Shown here piece by piece: positions 1 through 13,515 of a stretch of 64,000 bases of DNA; the first letter of the stretch is position 1, and each line of letters opens with the position of its first letter. The notes under the pieces were generated by a model, which ran no database searches, was not told where the DNA came from, and saw nothing but the letters and a program-made list of their open reading frames with translations. Source of the stretch: Protonemura montana (Eukaryota > Arthropoda > Insecta > Plecoptera > Nemouridae); NCBI GenBank assembly GCA_947568835.1, contig OX387609.1, forward strand, positions 4,654,001-4,718,000, given 5' to 3'. A program made the translations under genes and the position numbers.

Positions 1-465
1 ATTATATGACTGGTAACGAAATTTACTTTTTCCATAAAATTATTTAAATACAGTAAAGATAACAGTAATATTTAAAAGGTCTATCAAATTCTGTAGCAAA
101 GTTAACGAAAGGACATATGTAACGGGTTTTATTTCTTTGAAAAAACTAACCTCTCTCATAGTTTTTATTTCATTTAGAAGCGTATTAAAAAATCTTCCTG
201 CAATCAATTTTAAAGATTTGTGCATTTTACTCGTTTTATTTGTATTTCTGATGCTTGGTCCTATTTTGCGTATCAGATAAGAAAAACGCACTATCGAGGG
301 TTACTAACGCTAGCAAGTCGAAACTAGTTATCGAAATGTCTCACTAAAAACACAAATAAATATAAACAAATATCGAATCCAAAATTTTGTTTATAAACAA
401 ACAAGATTTGAATATTATATCATTATCTTAGCATAGTATCTAAGAAGAGCTCGGCTGCAAAAATA

Positions 466-541
466 TGCAACCAAACGGGGATCCGAACCCGGACGTCCCA
501 AGTACCGGTTGGATGCTCTCGTAACTGGGCTATCCGGCCAC
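466..541 (-). repeat. tRNA-derived SINE head (pol III A and B boxes)
   Basis: Read on the minus strand this has a tRNA-like D-arm/A-box region (GGATAGCCCAGTTACGAG) and a near-consensus B box (GGTTCGGATCC), followed by GTTTGGTTGCA. The acceptor stem does not close, so a working tRNA is unlikely. The same head, with GGTTCG/GTTGCA ends, recurs at 20238, 27761 and (reverse) 21935 and 42650. That identifies it as a dispersed tRNA-derived SINE, not a single-copy tRNA gene. Confidence 0.65.
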
Positions 542-2437
542 ACAAATCCTGCTTCGCAAAGTGGGATAAGTCATCCCAGCACGAGTGTTTATAAATTATT
601 TAGTACATTATTAATTATTAGTACATATTAAGAGTAAAGAGTAAAGAGGTAAAGAGTTGAATACGATTTTACTTTTTCCATAAATATTTCTCTGTTGTGA
701 TACTTGATTGGTCTATGCCTTCAATTTACGCTATTCTGAAGGTGCCTTTTTGCATTATTGAACATGTTAGTTTATAATATTCGTGAAAAGCAAAGAAATA
801 TTTTTTTTCGCAAATTTATATACTTAAATGTAGAAGAAATAGTAAATTTTTCTTGGCAACAGATTTTCTTTATATGCCTTGAGAAATCTTAAAAAATCAT
901 CGTAATTTTCCACTTACATTTTCCACTTTTCTATTTTTAATTCGCTTGCTCACGAAATGTCTATGAAAATCCATTTTAGCTACGACTGGAAACGGGGTGG
1001 AAACACCAATGCAATGAAATCACGTGATATATTTGGAAAGAGGATATACTCCTGTCATTTATCCGCCCTAGATTCAACATAATGTTTTTATACATTTCTA
1101 ACAGAATTAAGAAACGGCCGATTAAATCATGGAATCGTTATGTTTTGTAACTATTTAATTTGTTACTTATGTTTGTCATTCGATTATAGGGGAGTTTTTG
1201 TCCTAAGAGTTTGTAAATTTATTTTTTACTTGATAATTTACTTGCCGTGCCTTCAAGAAACTAGCTAGCTGCTAATAATCATAATTTTGTGCTACCAGCA
1301 GTGTGTCAAAACAGTACCCCCCAAAGAACGGGAATAATTGATGCCCATACAGTTAATTATCACAATTATGTATGCATTTTTGTTCGGTCTCTCTCGGCAA
1401 ATACAAAAATATGATAGACATGACACATGTCAAAACAGTTGTAATTACGCTGTCGCCAAAGGGCTGTTAATTTTTGTTGTCTAGTTCTAGTCTGCACAAT
1501 TAATTATGTGAGACTTTTCTTTAAAACCACTCCGAGCCTACTCCTGCATGCATCTCAATGGACCCAAATACGTGTGTTTTGTTCAGTTACAATGTAAAAA
1601 AAAAAAAAGTTTTCTTGAAAAAAAAAAGAGACTGTCTTTTTACAATGCTTTTTACGCTGAAGATCTTCAAAGAAATTTACATAACTTGGGTGGGTCTTCG
1701 TTGCTAGGGGCCGCCCGAAAACATCCAATATCATTTTTAATGATGATATTTCTTCAAAATTGGTCGCAGAATTGCTACAAGATGCTACAAGTTATACAAA
1801 AACCGGGCCATTAGCCCAGAGGCGCAAGTTTGCCAGACTTTTTATTGTATGTGTATCAAATTGACGCTACGGCAGAAATGGACCGATTTAAATAGTTTGA
1901 CTTCGATCAAATCGACTGCGAACAATTTTAAATCAGCTGATTAGCAACAACAACAAAAGTCACAGGAAAGCCATTATTTTACCAAAATGTCAAGCACATA
2001 CTTCTAAGTAACAATTACCTACTATATCTGAACTTCATACGGGTTTCAAAGCACTGTGGTGAGAAGATCTAAGATGACATGTCACCAGGCAAATCTCTGG
2101 TCTGGAGATATTCTCACTTGGTTTTATGAGAAAGATGGTTTTATGAAAATGAGATAACCGCTCATGTCAATCGCAACGTAGGTTACAATTCTCTGTATGT
2201 CTGTATTATATATGTATTTTTATTAACTCGGAGAATGAATTTGATCTTTCATCAGAGAAACAGATTTAGAAGAATCTTAGTAGAACAACCGGTAGCTTTA
2301 GTTGCCATGAACAATATCTAAATATAAATCGTAACCATTGCCCAAGAAAGCTCATAATATATGATAGCATCTCAGCTCAGTGAAGTCATCCAATAGTAGA
2401 ATACCTCTTCATGGCATTGATCACCTTGAATACAGAG

Positions 2438-2535
2438 CCGGTGCCTCGAGCGAGGATCGAACCGGGCTATTAAAGATCGACTAATGAGTGGATAATGGTG
2501 CAGCGTCACGCCTCACTAAGGATATAGGTATTGCT
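2438..2535 (-). repeat. Decayed tRNA-like repeat related to 11925-12030
   Basis: The minus strand contains a B-box-like GGTTCGATCC. The plus strand shows GAGCCGGTGCCTCGAG followed by CAGCGTCACGCCTCACTA. A similar order of words (AGCCGTGCCTCTCGA, CAGCGTCCTGACCGCGTCACTA) occurs at about 11925-12030, so both are probably copies of one old SINE. The identity is too low for firm boundaries. Confidence 0.35.
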
Positions 2536-4137
2536 GCACAGGTGGGTGATCGACTACATGTGCATAGCCTTCTGTATGGATTAGTAATTAAGATGATTTA
2601 CTGTTCGTGTGTTCTTGGAGATAATGTTGTCAATATGTCTTACTTTTCGGCTGTTTCCTAGATCCAATAATATTGGTGCCAAAGGTTATCAAGAGTTAGG
2701 AACTCCTCTGCAAAATTATACTTTTCAAAATAGTTTTTTCTGTGTTTAGTAAATTTTTTGTAATCTTGCACTCGATGGATAGCGATTTATTTTTGTTTTT
2801 AGTTAATTAATTGTGACTGTTGATTTTATAAATTCGGAGAGTTTTATAGAAAGCCGTCAGTAGTAATTGATAAAATTGAAATTTTCCAAGCAAACCAGTG
2901 AAATAAATATTAAAACAAATAACCGCGCGAGTGTGCACGTAGAATTAGGTTTAAAAATCTCATGCAAATCCGTATTAATACTGGCAACTACCCCTTAATT
3001 TCTTTTAAAACATTTTTTCGATGACTTTTCGGCAGCCCTCTTAGGTTTTCCTCTACTTCGATGGTAAATATGATACTAAATTTAACAAACTACCGTAAGA
3101 AATGAAACAAGTGCTAGGTTTCATAGCAGTAGACATAAGTCTAAAACTGTAGGAAACTTCTTAATTGTTTTCAAACATTTATAAACGCTGGCTGCTTGCT
3201 TTTTTAAATCAATGAGGACTAAATTATATGATCACAATGTGACTAGATTGTATCAATTATAATTAGTATCAATGGGAAACATTAATATGTCTCAGAACAA
3301 ACCAAAGTGGATACAGGTTTAGAAGTTAACTCTTTCTCACACTTGTTATTCTTTCACACATTTTCTACTTGGCATTTATAAACACGTTTGCTTTGCTCAT
3401 CCACACAAAGACAAAGACCAAACTCTGGCCAAAATAAATCAGTGTTTCCTCCATATTGTAAAGCCTATAGACGCGTCTTTGTGCACGCTCCACGCACAAA
3501 CGCACAAATTAATCTAAAATTACATACCCGAACTCCAATTATTAAACAAGTCAGTTTAAAAATTCGAGAGGATCGCAATCAATTTGCATAGACCCGGATG
3601 TGGACTGCGGAACATCTTTTTCCTAAGGGCTGTAAGCCGCGACACGCAAGTGAACAATTTGCGCCCCGGGAGAGACGCGGACCCGGACCGGGTCTCTGAC
3701 TCAGGATTCTAAGTGCTACATGAAGAAGGCCATGGAGTGACTGTCATTTAGATGCAAAACAATAACATTTTCTATTGTTTGATCTTAAATGTATTGTATT
3801 TTAGAATCGAATTGCCTTTAAAAAACAAGTGTTCATGACCTTTGAAAAGCGGTTGACATTTTTATTTAGGCTCTGTAGTTTAAAATGTCCAATTATAGTG
3901 CGATCGCCTTGCTTCCGCAATATTGAATTATCTGTGATATGATTTTTATATCACTCATTTTTTATCAGTTCTCGAGTTTTGTAAATGTGCAGATTATGAT
4001 CAGCCATGGGAAACATAATAAGTTTAAATTGGCCAAAATCATAATAACGCCAGACATTGAGTTAATTGCAAGAAATTTCTTAGTGCAAGTTGGCCAGCCA
4101 TCCAAGTCTTGAGCAGACTTTGGTTACCATTAGTTTC

Positions 4138-4482
4138 TTACATTTCGGACATCGAAGTAAATTTGCAGGCAAAGAAACGGCTCAGGTTGTCCAGGCATCG
4201 GCTAAAGTATACCTGAAGCGGATCTTCACCGAAGTGCGTGACCAACATATAATTGGGCAAATCTCTCACCGACGCCCAAACGTTCGTGTAGCAAAACTTA
4301 ACTGCCAAGGAGCTATAAAGAAATTTGCACTCGCATGTGGTAGACATTGTGGCACCGGTATGGCGGATAATTACAGTAATTACTGTATCGTTTTTGTTAG
4401 TTATAGGTACATTTTCAGTGATGAGCAAACTATCTGAAACTGCCATGATCACGACCGCTTGCGGTGATTTTTGTAGCTGCAA
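4138..4482 (-). CDS. Unidentified open frame or exon; opposite strand also open
   Basis: A 114-codon minus-strand frame contains a candidate exon bounded by a pyrimidine-rich ...TTTCAG acceptor near 4436 and a CTTCAG|GTATAC donor near 4212. Its residues (DTVITVIIRHTGATMSTTCE, then KFCYTNVWASVRDLP) look like ordinary globular protein, not low-complexity translation. The plus strand is also open over the same stretch (115 codons, 4090-4437), so only one, or neither, is real. I recognise no domain. No neighbouring exon was found to support it, and the call rests on composition and splice-like borders only. Confidence 0.25.
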   Translation of the reverse strand: MQLQKSPQAVVIMAVSDSLLITENVPITNKNDTVITVIIRHTGATMSTTCECKFLYSSLAVKFCYTNVWASVRDLPNYMLVTHFGEDPLQVYFSRCLDNLSRFFACKFTSMSEM

Positions 4483-7400
4483 TTTGGTTTTAAGCTAGTT
4501 GTGCTTGATTTTTTTTTAATATATCAGTTATTCAACAATGATTTTTGGAGTTGCAGACATATAGACTATGAAATATATGAGAAACGTGACATGGAGCTTT
4601 ACACGATATCGAATAAAATCATTTTGCATCATTAAGAAATTATTGTTAAAAGGTAATTAATATGTTTTGTCGAAAAGTCTAGGGTTCAAAAGCCTGAAAA
4701 AATAAACTCGTTTCCAGAATGTTAAATAAAAAATGTTTTTAAGAAAGCTGGAATAAGAAGCTTTAATAAAATACAAAAGTGGAACGACGCTTAGTTCTGA
4801 TAATCTAAAAAAAATATTCCATCCGCACTTGCATTTTACTGGTTTATATTTACATTCACATTCTTCTTAAGTTATCGTTCGTCTCAGGGATTTATATTCA
4901 CGTACTATTTTATCCTGCCATTATCATAACTAAGAAGTGTTTTACTCAGTTAGGACATTTTTTAGTAAATAAATACTTTAACCAGGGGGGTTTGAATGCC
5001 AAAAAATCAACTAAGTTTCCCCGAAAATACGTAAATTTCTATTACACAGTAGTGAAAGACAAACGATTTCAATGGTTTTTTGTTCCAAAGACACTTTGAA
5101 TTGCTGCGAACATTTTAATGACAGAGATTATGCACCATTGACATTCAATACAATTATTTAGATATCATCGCTCACAAGGCCTGTATATTCACTTACTATT
5201 TTTACTTGCTCTTATCATAACTAGACAAAACTGTCTCCGATCTTTTAGTAACTTATACCTCAATTTATTTGAGGTTATCTCAAGGGTTTATCAAACTGTT
5301 GGTCATTTTATCGAAACAAAGGCTTCAATCGTCTCTGATCGGCACTTTGATTCTGCAAACAGCCATAGCTATTGTGACAGGACCATAATCACTATCTTGC
5401 CTTATTCATAACTAAGCATGATTTTCGCCAAACTCTTCCTAATCTCTTCCTTACTTTATTAAGGGTGAACGCTGACCAGACTCTTCTCTTATAACCAAAA
5501 AGCAATAAAATTAGGCACCCTGTGCATAATACACCAATGTTACCATGTAAGTAACACACTTAACAGGTGTAAAACAAAGTGACTTAATGGCAGTCCTGCA
5601 ACATAGTACCGGTCCCAATAGCTTGTAATACTTACTTAAAATTTCATGTACACTTCCTAATTGACAATGCCAATTACCAAACTTTAGACGCGATTAAATA
5701 TTTTCCCTCAAAAGGCGACTTTACGATTCAGGTGCCCGTTCCCGATTCTCCCAACAAGCATCTTCGTAGTCCGGCACTCGAAGGGATATGGTGACAAATA
5801 TTTGTAGGTCATTCAAACTTTCTGATTTTACGGGATAGAGCTTTTGGTATGGAGTCACCACCTACCCGCAAACCCAGTGGAGGCTTAAATATGATAAAGA
5901 AGCACTGTAATTTCCCCCAGATCAGGCGAGAGTGGAAATAATGTTCTTTTTCCTTTTTTTTTAGCAGTTTCTTAATAATTATTTGTTTAAATTCTGCCTT
6001 TTCGGTTTATTTTTATTATAATCAAGAATTAGATTAAGTTTACACAATTCTTGTTTAAATAGTTCTATGATAAATATTTACACACTACTTTATTATATTC
6101 TCTTGAGGATTTGTTTCCATAGTTTATGAGGGCCTGACTAAAAAATGTCGATATTTTTAAGGAAAGGAAAGATTCAACCACACATTTCAACTAAAACCTG
6201 CAAACTATACTTTTTTAAATATTACTAAAACCAAATTGCAGTATAAATACTATACTGAGTTTACATACTTCCATATTCAATTCAATTATGCAACCACTAA
6301 TCATCCAAAAACAGGTACTGAATCCGGTACTACATCGATTTACTGATACACTTCGAGCTCTCAACGGTGGTCGCTGTACCAGATAGCAGAGAGAGAGGAA
6401 TGCAACATCAAACGACCTTGCCCGGTAGATTGCATTGGACGCGGAAGCTGACAGAGAACGCCAAACGCCATTAATTAATAATTGGACCTGCCAGAGATTT
6501 CGACCGGCGCGGTACGGTCTTGTGGAATGGAAATAATTTGGAGGCGATTCAGAACAATGGCTTCACTGCAAAAGGATCGGACGAAACGCATACGAAAGCG
6601 GTAAGGTGTAGAAAAAACCACTTTATGACGAAATCAGAGAGCAATTGAGATGTAGATGTTTGAAGGACCTTTGGAGGAATTCGGTTTTAGTATCCTTTTT
6701 TTTAACACGATGACTTCATGTAACGAGTGGATCATTTTTAGGAAAAGCGTAATTCATCGTTGTTTTATAGTTTTGATCAATTTCTTTTGTAATTCTTTGA
6801 TAATTTCATTTCTTCAGTCATGCTTGCTTGTAATACCAGAAGAAACTTCAAATAAACGTAAAAAGGTGAATAATTTCAGACTGTTTTTCTTTGTTTCGTT
6901 TAATATGTCGTTTTAGATTACTCTTGAATAAATTCGATTAGAAAAGCGATAATTTAGCCATGACTCGTCGCTGAATATAGCGATCGCTTACTGGGTCTTG
7001 GCCACAGTTACAGGAATAAAAATCATCGAGCTTTTATTAACATACCCCAACGAATGGTGTTAAGTATTCATTCCATTTAAAATACTGTTTAAATAGGTAC
7101 AGAAAAGCGAAAGCTTCAGCAAAATTTTACAATTACAATTTCGGTTCCATTCGATTTCAGCTAGGGCACGAGTTAGCATTATGTTTAGTATTTCCAAAAT
7201 GCCAAACCGAAAATTGTAACACAAATAAAGATAGAAAAGGTCCTGAGATGCCTAGATATTAAAACTACCGAACAGTCGAAAGGGGATTCTTACTTTGACC
7301 CCCGAAACACGGTTTAAATGTCATCTTTTCTAGTTCAAATAGTTTACTTGTAAATATTGTTATAAAGGTATAATAATGCATAATGTATAATACGACAATG

Positions 7401-10400
7401 GGTAGGTAGGAAATGTAAATATTGTGACGAAGTAATATCTACTTTCTAATAAAATACAATGTATTATTATTATTAAATATTAATCGGGGGTTTACAGAGA
7501 GAACATAGTGAAGGTTTTTTAATTATGATTTATTTTACACCACAATTCAAAGCCTTCTTACATAATTACAAAATTCAAATTTTGGTACAAAAATTTTAAT
7601 ATTTTGCGTATTTATCCAGAAATTCTCTTGTAAAGATGTCAAAATATTGTCAAAACGATGAAAACCAATTCTTCCTTCAAATCTCCCTTAAACGCCAATC
7701 GAGAAAGATTGAATCGCGGTGAAATCAGTGGTGAAATATGCAATACATGCATTGATATAGAATATTTATAGATTTTACACAATCACACTAGCCAGGAAAT
7801 TCCTTGCTTGATGCAACCGGTCACAACAATTCGCAATCCACTTCAACAATCACCTCCAAAGTGATGAGACACCTTACAAATCCAAATCTGGCAGTTTTAA
7901 TTGGTGGCAATCGAGTCTGCTAACCTCGTGCACGCTTAGCCATGTACTTTCAGATCTTAACAAGGAGCAACAGGTACCATAGACTGAAGGACTTCCGACA
8001 CTGACAGATAGTCATCAGATCAGAATCATCTTTCCTAGGAATAGTTACGTGGCGACGGAATTAACAAAACATTCTTCTTAGTTTCAGAACCATTACCCGA
8101 CCGAATTTAAACGAAATCGATTTTTTGCTTAAAAATTTTGTGTGGTGGTGCAAAGATGATGCATAGTTAGAAGATAAATTTAAGAATATTTTTTCGTCAG
8201 ATTTAAGACAAGAGCATAAGTCAAGATTTGCTAGACTCAAAGATATCTCAAAGTGAAATCGATTATTTGAAAAATGGAAATTTAATGAAATCGAAATGAA
8301 ATTCTTTCAATGTGTAATTGAAAACAATGTTTAAATGAAACGTCATTATTGAAAAGGTAGTTTTTTTGTGAGTACCTTTTCTTCGTTTCTGATTCACGCG
8401 TTTAAGCTGCAAGAAAAACACCACCACAGATTTTACTAACAGCCGAAATTTTCCGAGATTTTCAACTTTAATGCTCTGCGATATATTTGTTTAAGTTCTA
8501 ATCCCCTATTCTTGTGCAACACGTCAAACAACATCTTCAAATGTTACTCAAGACCGACATTCTAAAAAGTATTTAACAAGTCTGAAGTTGTTCTTTCGTT
8601 TAACTGTTCGATTCTTTGATTAAATTCAAGTTCATCGAAGTGGTTGAGGAATAACGATGAAAAATAGGAGAGAAATCAGTAAATTAATATATGAAATATT
8701 CAATCTACAAATATTTTATAAAACGGGGCGAAAGATCAGAGCAGACAAATTTATTCGGAAATAATGGAATGTATATAAATAAGCTCTGAAGAAAAATGAA
8801 TGAAAATTATGTTATATAGGAATACTGAGAAAATGAATTGAATATTGTAATAATATAAAAATAAACTTAAGAAATGATGGACAAAGAATGAAAGTTAAAA
8901 CATTAAAAGTTAAAAGGTTAAAAGTTAGCTATATGTTTCACCATTGAAGCAACTCATTCACTGTAAACTTGATTATCAATTTGTTAAAACATGTTAATAA
9001 ATCGATTTTATTTGTCATCCATTAATTAAAACAGGTAGAAAATATTTAATTGAACGCATGTGACTAAATTGTACATCTCATTTTTCTTCACGAACTTATA
9101 CCAGGCTTTGTTCAGCCAGCTTATTTCTCTTCTACTTCATTCCACTTCTCATCTCTTTTAATGTTAAAATATACAACAAAAAATCACAAAGTTCATTCCG
9201 GAATACTTAACCGATTCGATAATTCATATTCCCTACGAACTGAGCCCCTGCAGTCGCGGGCAAGAGACAGTCGAAGGTCTTTCTGAACCGATTCCGCACA
9301 AGATCATCCTTGCCGCTATTCGTGATCAATTGACCAATAAAATTCGCTGTGCGCCACATAAAGCTATTGCGGATGCACATCAATAAAATATTATCCATGT
9401 CGATCACGAATAGGCGATAAAAAATTAAGTAACAAAAAAAACCTAATATACGCTGAAGGATGCAGTTCAAACTGGCGCTGCAAGTTTAAGGAGTTAAGTG
9501 CACTTGAGTGGTGGTCATTCTTAGCATAACTCGTTATTATAGACAAAATATGTAACTTTAATTCCTGGTTTATCATATAAAAAAATGTGTATCCTAAAGG
9601 GATTCCTAAAGGGATATTCCTAAAGAATAAAAATTCCTAAGGGGTGATGTAAATTCATTGAAACCATGAAGGAAGTTCGATTTTGTCGACCAACTATGCA
9701 AAACGAAAATTCCAGTTGGTTCTGCAAGTTAGAAGAGTAGTTGAAAGCAGTTGTAAGTTGAAGTGGAGAGTGGTAACATTCTTTGGTCACATATTTTGCT
9801 GCCGTAGTTCCAATCTAACAATGTTTCTCGAGTTGTCGATAAAGTTGTTTTCAGAAAGGTCACAAATCCTAATTTAAAACAAAACCATGAAGCTGACTCG
9901 TACCAAAAATTTGTATATTTTTAGATATTTTTGGATTAGTATTAAGAATTTGGCTGTATTTTTGAGACGGTTTTAGTGTTCATAATAATAAAATGCCCCG
10001 CGCATTGCAAGCGTTTGCAATTTAAATAAGATTGTTCGCATGCATTTTTCCTGCAACAACACTTCTCCTATAAAACTTGAAAGGGATTCCTCGTCACGAT
10101 AGTTTAACAAGGAATTACATTTAAATCGTGAAATTATTCTAAAATTCTTTAAGGAGATACCGAAACCTGAAGTGGACTAATATTTGATATAATGATTTGT
10201 AAATCTAAGAATGGTCACATATCAAAGAAAAAGAGAAAATATACTTCCAAAATTTTGAACTGTTCGAAATATAAGAGGTCAATAGCGTGATTGCATGAAA
10301 TTAAAAATTAAAAATCAAATATCGGCGATATGGCATGCATCATTGATTTTCCCAATGACACCTGCACAGCAAAAAGTGTATTTCTTGCTCATCCATCTCG

Positions 10401-10803
10401 TTTATTCTGAGAAAGTTCGATGTCTTGATTTAAAGAAGTCGTGCTCCCCGAGGACGTTCTGAGGGGGTCATTGCTAACACTGCTTCTGACATAGGTGAGC
10501 AAGAGCTGGCGGCCAAAAGTGAGTTGAAATGCGAACGAATTTAACTACATTCATTAAACTATGAATTAATAAATTGATTGTTAGTACTATTTTACTATTA
10601 TCTCTTTATGAAAAAATGTATTCTCTGATAATTCATGCTTTTAAGTGCAGAATGTACCAATAAAAATTGCACCATAGGGGACCATGTGGGTAAGTTCAGT
10701 AAAACGATAACTGTCAGTCTATTATCGCTCCACGGCCACAGCCAATCAAAATTTAAAAAAAGTTAACCTCCCGTGCATTCTGCATAAGTTATAAATTAAA
10801 TTA

Positions 10804-10915
10804 TAAGTTGGGTCTCTAACTCACAGAAACATCTGAATTTCTTTGCATGTGATTGGAGGTCGCCATGGCAATAGTTTCAACTTACACTTCAACTAGGAGG
10901 CGAGATTTTGGTAAA
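10804..10915 (+). repeat. Dispersed repeat, copy 1 (copy 2 at 46918-47035)
   Basis: The stretch beginning TCTAACTCACAGAAAC and ending AGGCGAGATTTTG matches 46918-47035 over its whole length with scattered substitutions. Shared words include GCATGTGA, TGGCAATAGTTTC and CACTTCAACTA. It has no coding capacity and no obvious terminal inverted repeats. It is probably a short piece of a mobile element inserted at two sites about 36 kb apart. Confidence 0.6.
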
Positions 10916-12159
10916 ACAAGACCTTAATCCACTAGAGCGGGTTTCGTGTTATTGCAAAAGGCCATAGCAATTTTTTTAACTTTTATTTATCTAGGAGTGG
11001 AACATTTAGAAGACTGAGAATAATTAATTAAAAAACAAACATTTTCCTGGAAATCATAACCTATAGGTAAGCCAAAATCAAAAGTAGAAATACCAAAATA
11101 TACAACAATACAAAAGTAGACAACAGACAAAAGTAGAAATATTAAGACATATTTTTAGAATATTTACCGGTCTTGTAGGTTACTGAAATCGTGACGTACT
11201 TGACGCCACTGATTTTATCATTTTTGTGTTTCAAAGAACAGAATTTTTCTGCCAATTCCTAGACTGATAATACACATTCAGTAGAATAGTCAGGACATAA
11301 TTGTAAACGTGCACCACTGAGTTTATATAGCAAAATCAATTAGTAGAATTGCATAAAAAAACCATCGACAAGCAGACATATGGGCATTTATTTGGAATAT
11401 TTCCATATCTTGTAATTCTTTTCAATGGATGATATTGTGTTCGTATATTTTATTAGCGTTCGAGCGTTTAATAGAATCGTAATTTTTCTGACCTGTTTTA
11501 CTTACCCTGGAATTAATTAATTTTTGTAAGAGTGTTTGTCTAGTAAACAAGGTGCTGACCAGCAAACTCCAAGAATGTCCATCCGAGTTAAAAAACCACT
11601 GAGCTCCTAATAAGTGAAGAGTCTCATTGCTAATCAACCTAAAATAACCTGAACCTGAAAACGAAAACTGTCTACCGACAAAAATCGTGGTCCACCAGAA
11701 ATGGAGTCACCTTCATTTCGAGTGTTAAAACATTTAATTCCCGTAAGTCTCGCAGAATATTCGCGTTTGTAAGTTGCAATTACGCTCAATTAATCTGTAT
11801 TAATTCTAACCTCAACGATTTAAATACATGTATTGATATATTGAGTCATAATTATATATTTGTAGAGGTTTATTCGGGTTGTCCCCACCGTCACCACGTA
11901 ATGCCGGTTCGCTTAGCAAAACTTTTTAACATCAGAGCCGTGCCTCTCGACTAACTGGGTAGCCAATGGTATAAGAAGACCAGCGTCCTGACCGCGTCAC
12001 TAGAGACATCCTGGTCGCATCCTGGTCTAGAGTCCTGGGCTTCCTACAGTGACGTGTTACCACCAGTATCAGCTGATCGGCACAAGGTTGCCCGGTTTGG
12101 TAGACATACTGTGTGGTTGCAGACTCGATGGTTACTATTAGTCTTCGTCTAGTCTCCGT

Positions 12160-12690
12160 CTGTGCTGGTAGCCGGAGAGAGAGAGGCTCTAGCTTATAGA
12201 CGCCCGTGAGCGAGACAGAGTCCGCGATAGCAACGGACTGGTCTCATATACGGAAACACCGGGTAATAAAAGAGCTTCATTTGACGGTTGGTCCGTTTTT
12301 TTTCAAATGTGTGCGATTTTTTCGATCGGTGTCTACAACGTGCCAAAGTGACAGATTTTTTATTTAAAGATTGGTTAAATTTGGAGTTAAGAAAACCGCG
12401 TGAATTTGCATAGTGATTTAAAAGTGAAACCAGTCTTTTGTTACTTTACAACAGTTTTGTAAAATTGAAGTTCCCGTGCGATAATCTAAGGTGAAATTAG
12501 GCAACACGAAAGTGGTGTTGAGACTTAATTAGTTATCTAACTAGATTCGCGAAGCACGTGGGGTGCTAATTATAATTATAATTAAGCGGAATAAAAAAAA
12601 AACCTATCAAAAGCTGAATTACCACGAGACGAAAATATGATGAAAATCAGCAACGATTCTGTTCGTGAAGTCGACGAGGTGAAGATAAAG
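12160..12690 (+). CDS. Putative 5' exon: leader plus short coding start
   Basis: A GC-richer island (12160-12260) is followed by a leader and, at 12637, two adjacent ATG codons. The frame reads MMKISNDSVREVDEVKIK and stops at a good donor (ATAAAG|GTGAGA) after 12690, leaving phase 0. Candidate exons at 29969 and 32272 on the same strand can be read in continuous phase from it (0, 0, then 1), which is why I propose it as a first coding exon. This is inference: there is no homology I recognise, the implied intron is more than 17 kb, and 18 codons is little evidence. Confidence 0.28.
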
Positions 12691-13481
12691 GTGAGAAAAA
12701 CGGAAGAAAGCTTACAGGATAAATAAAATGTGTTAAATATTATTTTAACTCGAGTATGAATAAAAGAGGTGCAAAGGAGATTGGACATTCTAAGGCAATA
12801 TGATATTATTTCGTTTGCTGGATTTTTTCATGACTTCTCAACTTATCATAACTTACCGGGCTTTTATGAGCCAGTTATGAATTGCAACATCCACGCGAAA
12901 GTCAGAATAAGCCCCATTCACAAAAAAAAATAAAATAAAAAAATAAAAAACCTTTGGGCAGTCTGAATTTGTCATTTTTTTCCAGAAACTTCTTGGTCTT
13001 TGGTCTGCAGTCAATTATTAGTCAAACATAAAAATGTCAGGCAATATTTTAAACACTGAAAAACGGTTTAATTATGATTTCTAGACTCATGTCTACTGTA
13101 TCTAACCATATAGCAACAGTAAAAAAAAAACTGGATTCTAAATGTAAAAGCAATTTAACAAATTTTCCCAGGGCGTTTTTAGAATCGTTGGCAAACCACA
13201 TAGGGCACGTTTTACCAAATTCTTCACATAGTCATTGTGTACAGTCATTGATAAACACACCAACACATGTGCATTTTACTGCATGTGATTCGAAGTCACT
13301 AAGAAAATTCAAAATCGGACTTTGACCACGTTGACCCGACAAGTTCAAGTGAACGTTGCCAGGAAAAATCGGTATTTACCACGACCTGCGCAACACAGCT
13401 AAGACATCATCACGATTTCTCTGCAGTTCCAAGCTGCAATCATCTCTTACGCAACGCCCAGTCGCTGTAGGTTAATGCCAC

Positions 13482-13515
13482 ACACACACACATACATACT
13501 TACACACTCACTTAC
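13482..13515 (+). repeat. CA-type microsatellite
   Basis: A short run of alternating CA with interruptions (ACACACACACACAT, then ACATACTTACACACTCAC). It is a plain simple-sequence repeat. Confidence 0.8.

Larger units (their letters stand above)
1..12159. other. AT-rich non-coding stretch, no confident gene
   Basis: No long or domain-bearing reading frame is visible on either strand. The stretch holds a tRNA-like SINE near 466-541, a second tRNA-like relic near 2438-2535, diverged tandem copies of a roughly 200-300 bp unit between about 4860 and 5450 (recurring TATATTCAC and ATCATAACTA words), a small ATTCCTAAAGG tandem at 9591-9643, and a dispersed repeat at 10804-10915 that recurs at 46918-47035. 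A CpG-richer island with the palindrome GACCCGGACCGGGTC sits near 3590-3720, but I see no exon in it. Two overlapping opposite-strand frames at 4090-4482 are listed separately. Everything else looks like decayed intergenic or intronic DNA. Confidence 0.6.

Noticed and set aside
9207..9576. Minus-strand frames around 9.2-9.6 kb as a receptor-like gene
   Set aside because: One stretch (RNSFMWRTANFIGQLITNSG) looks protein-like, but there are no splice partners, no domain and only one short frame; left in the non-coding description.
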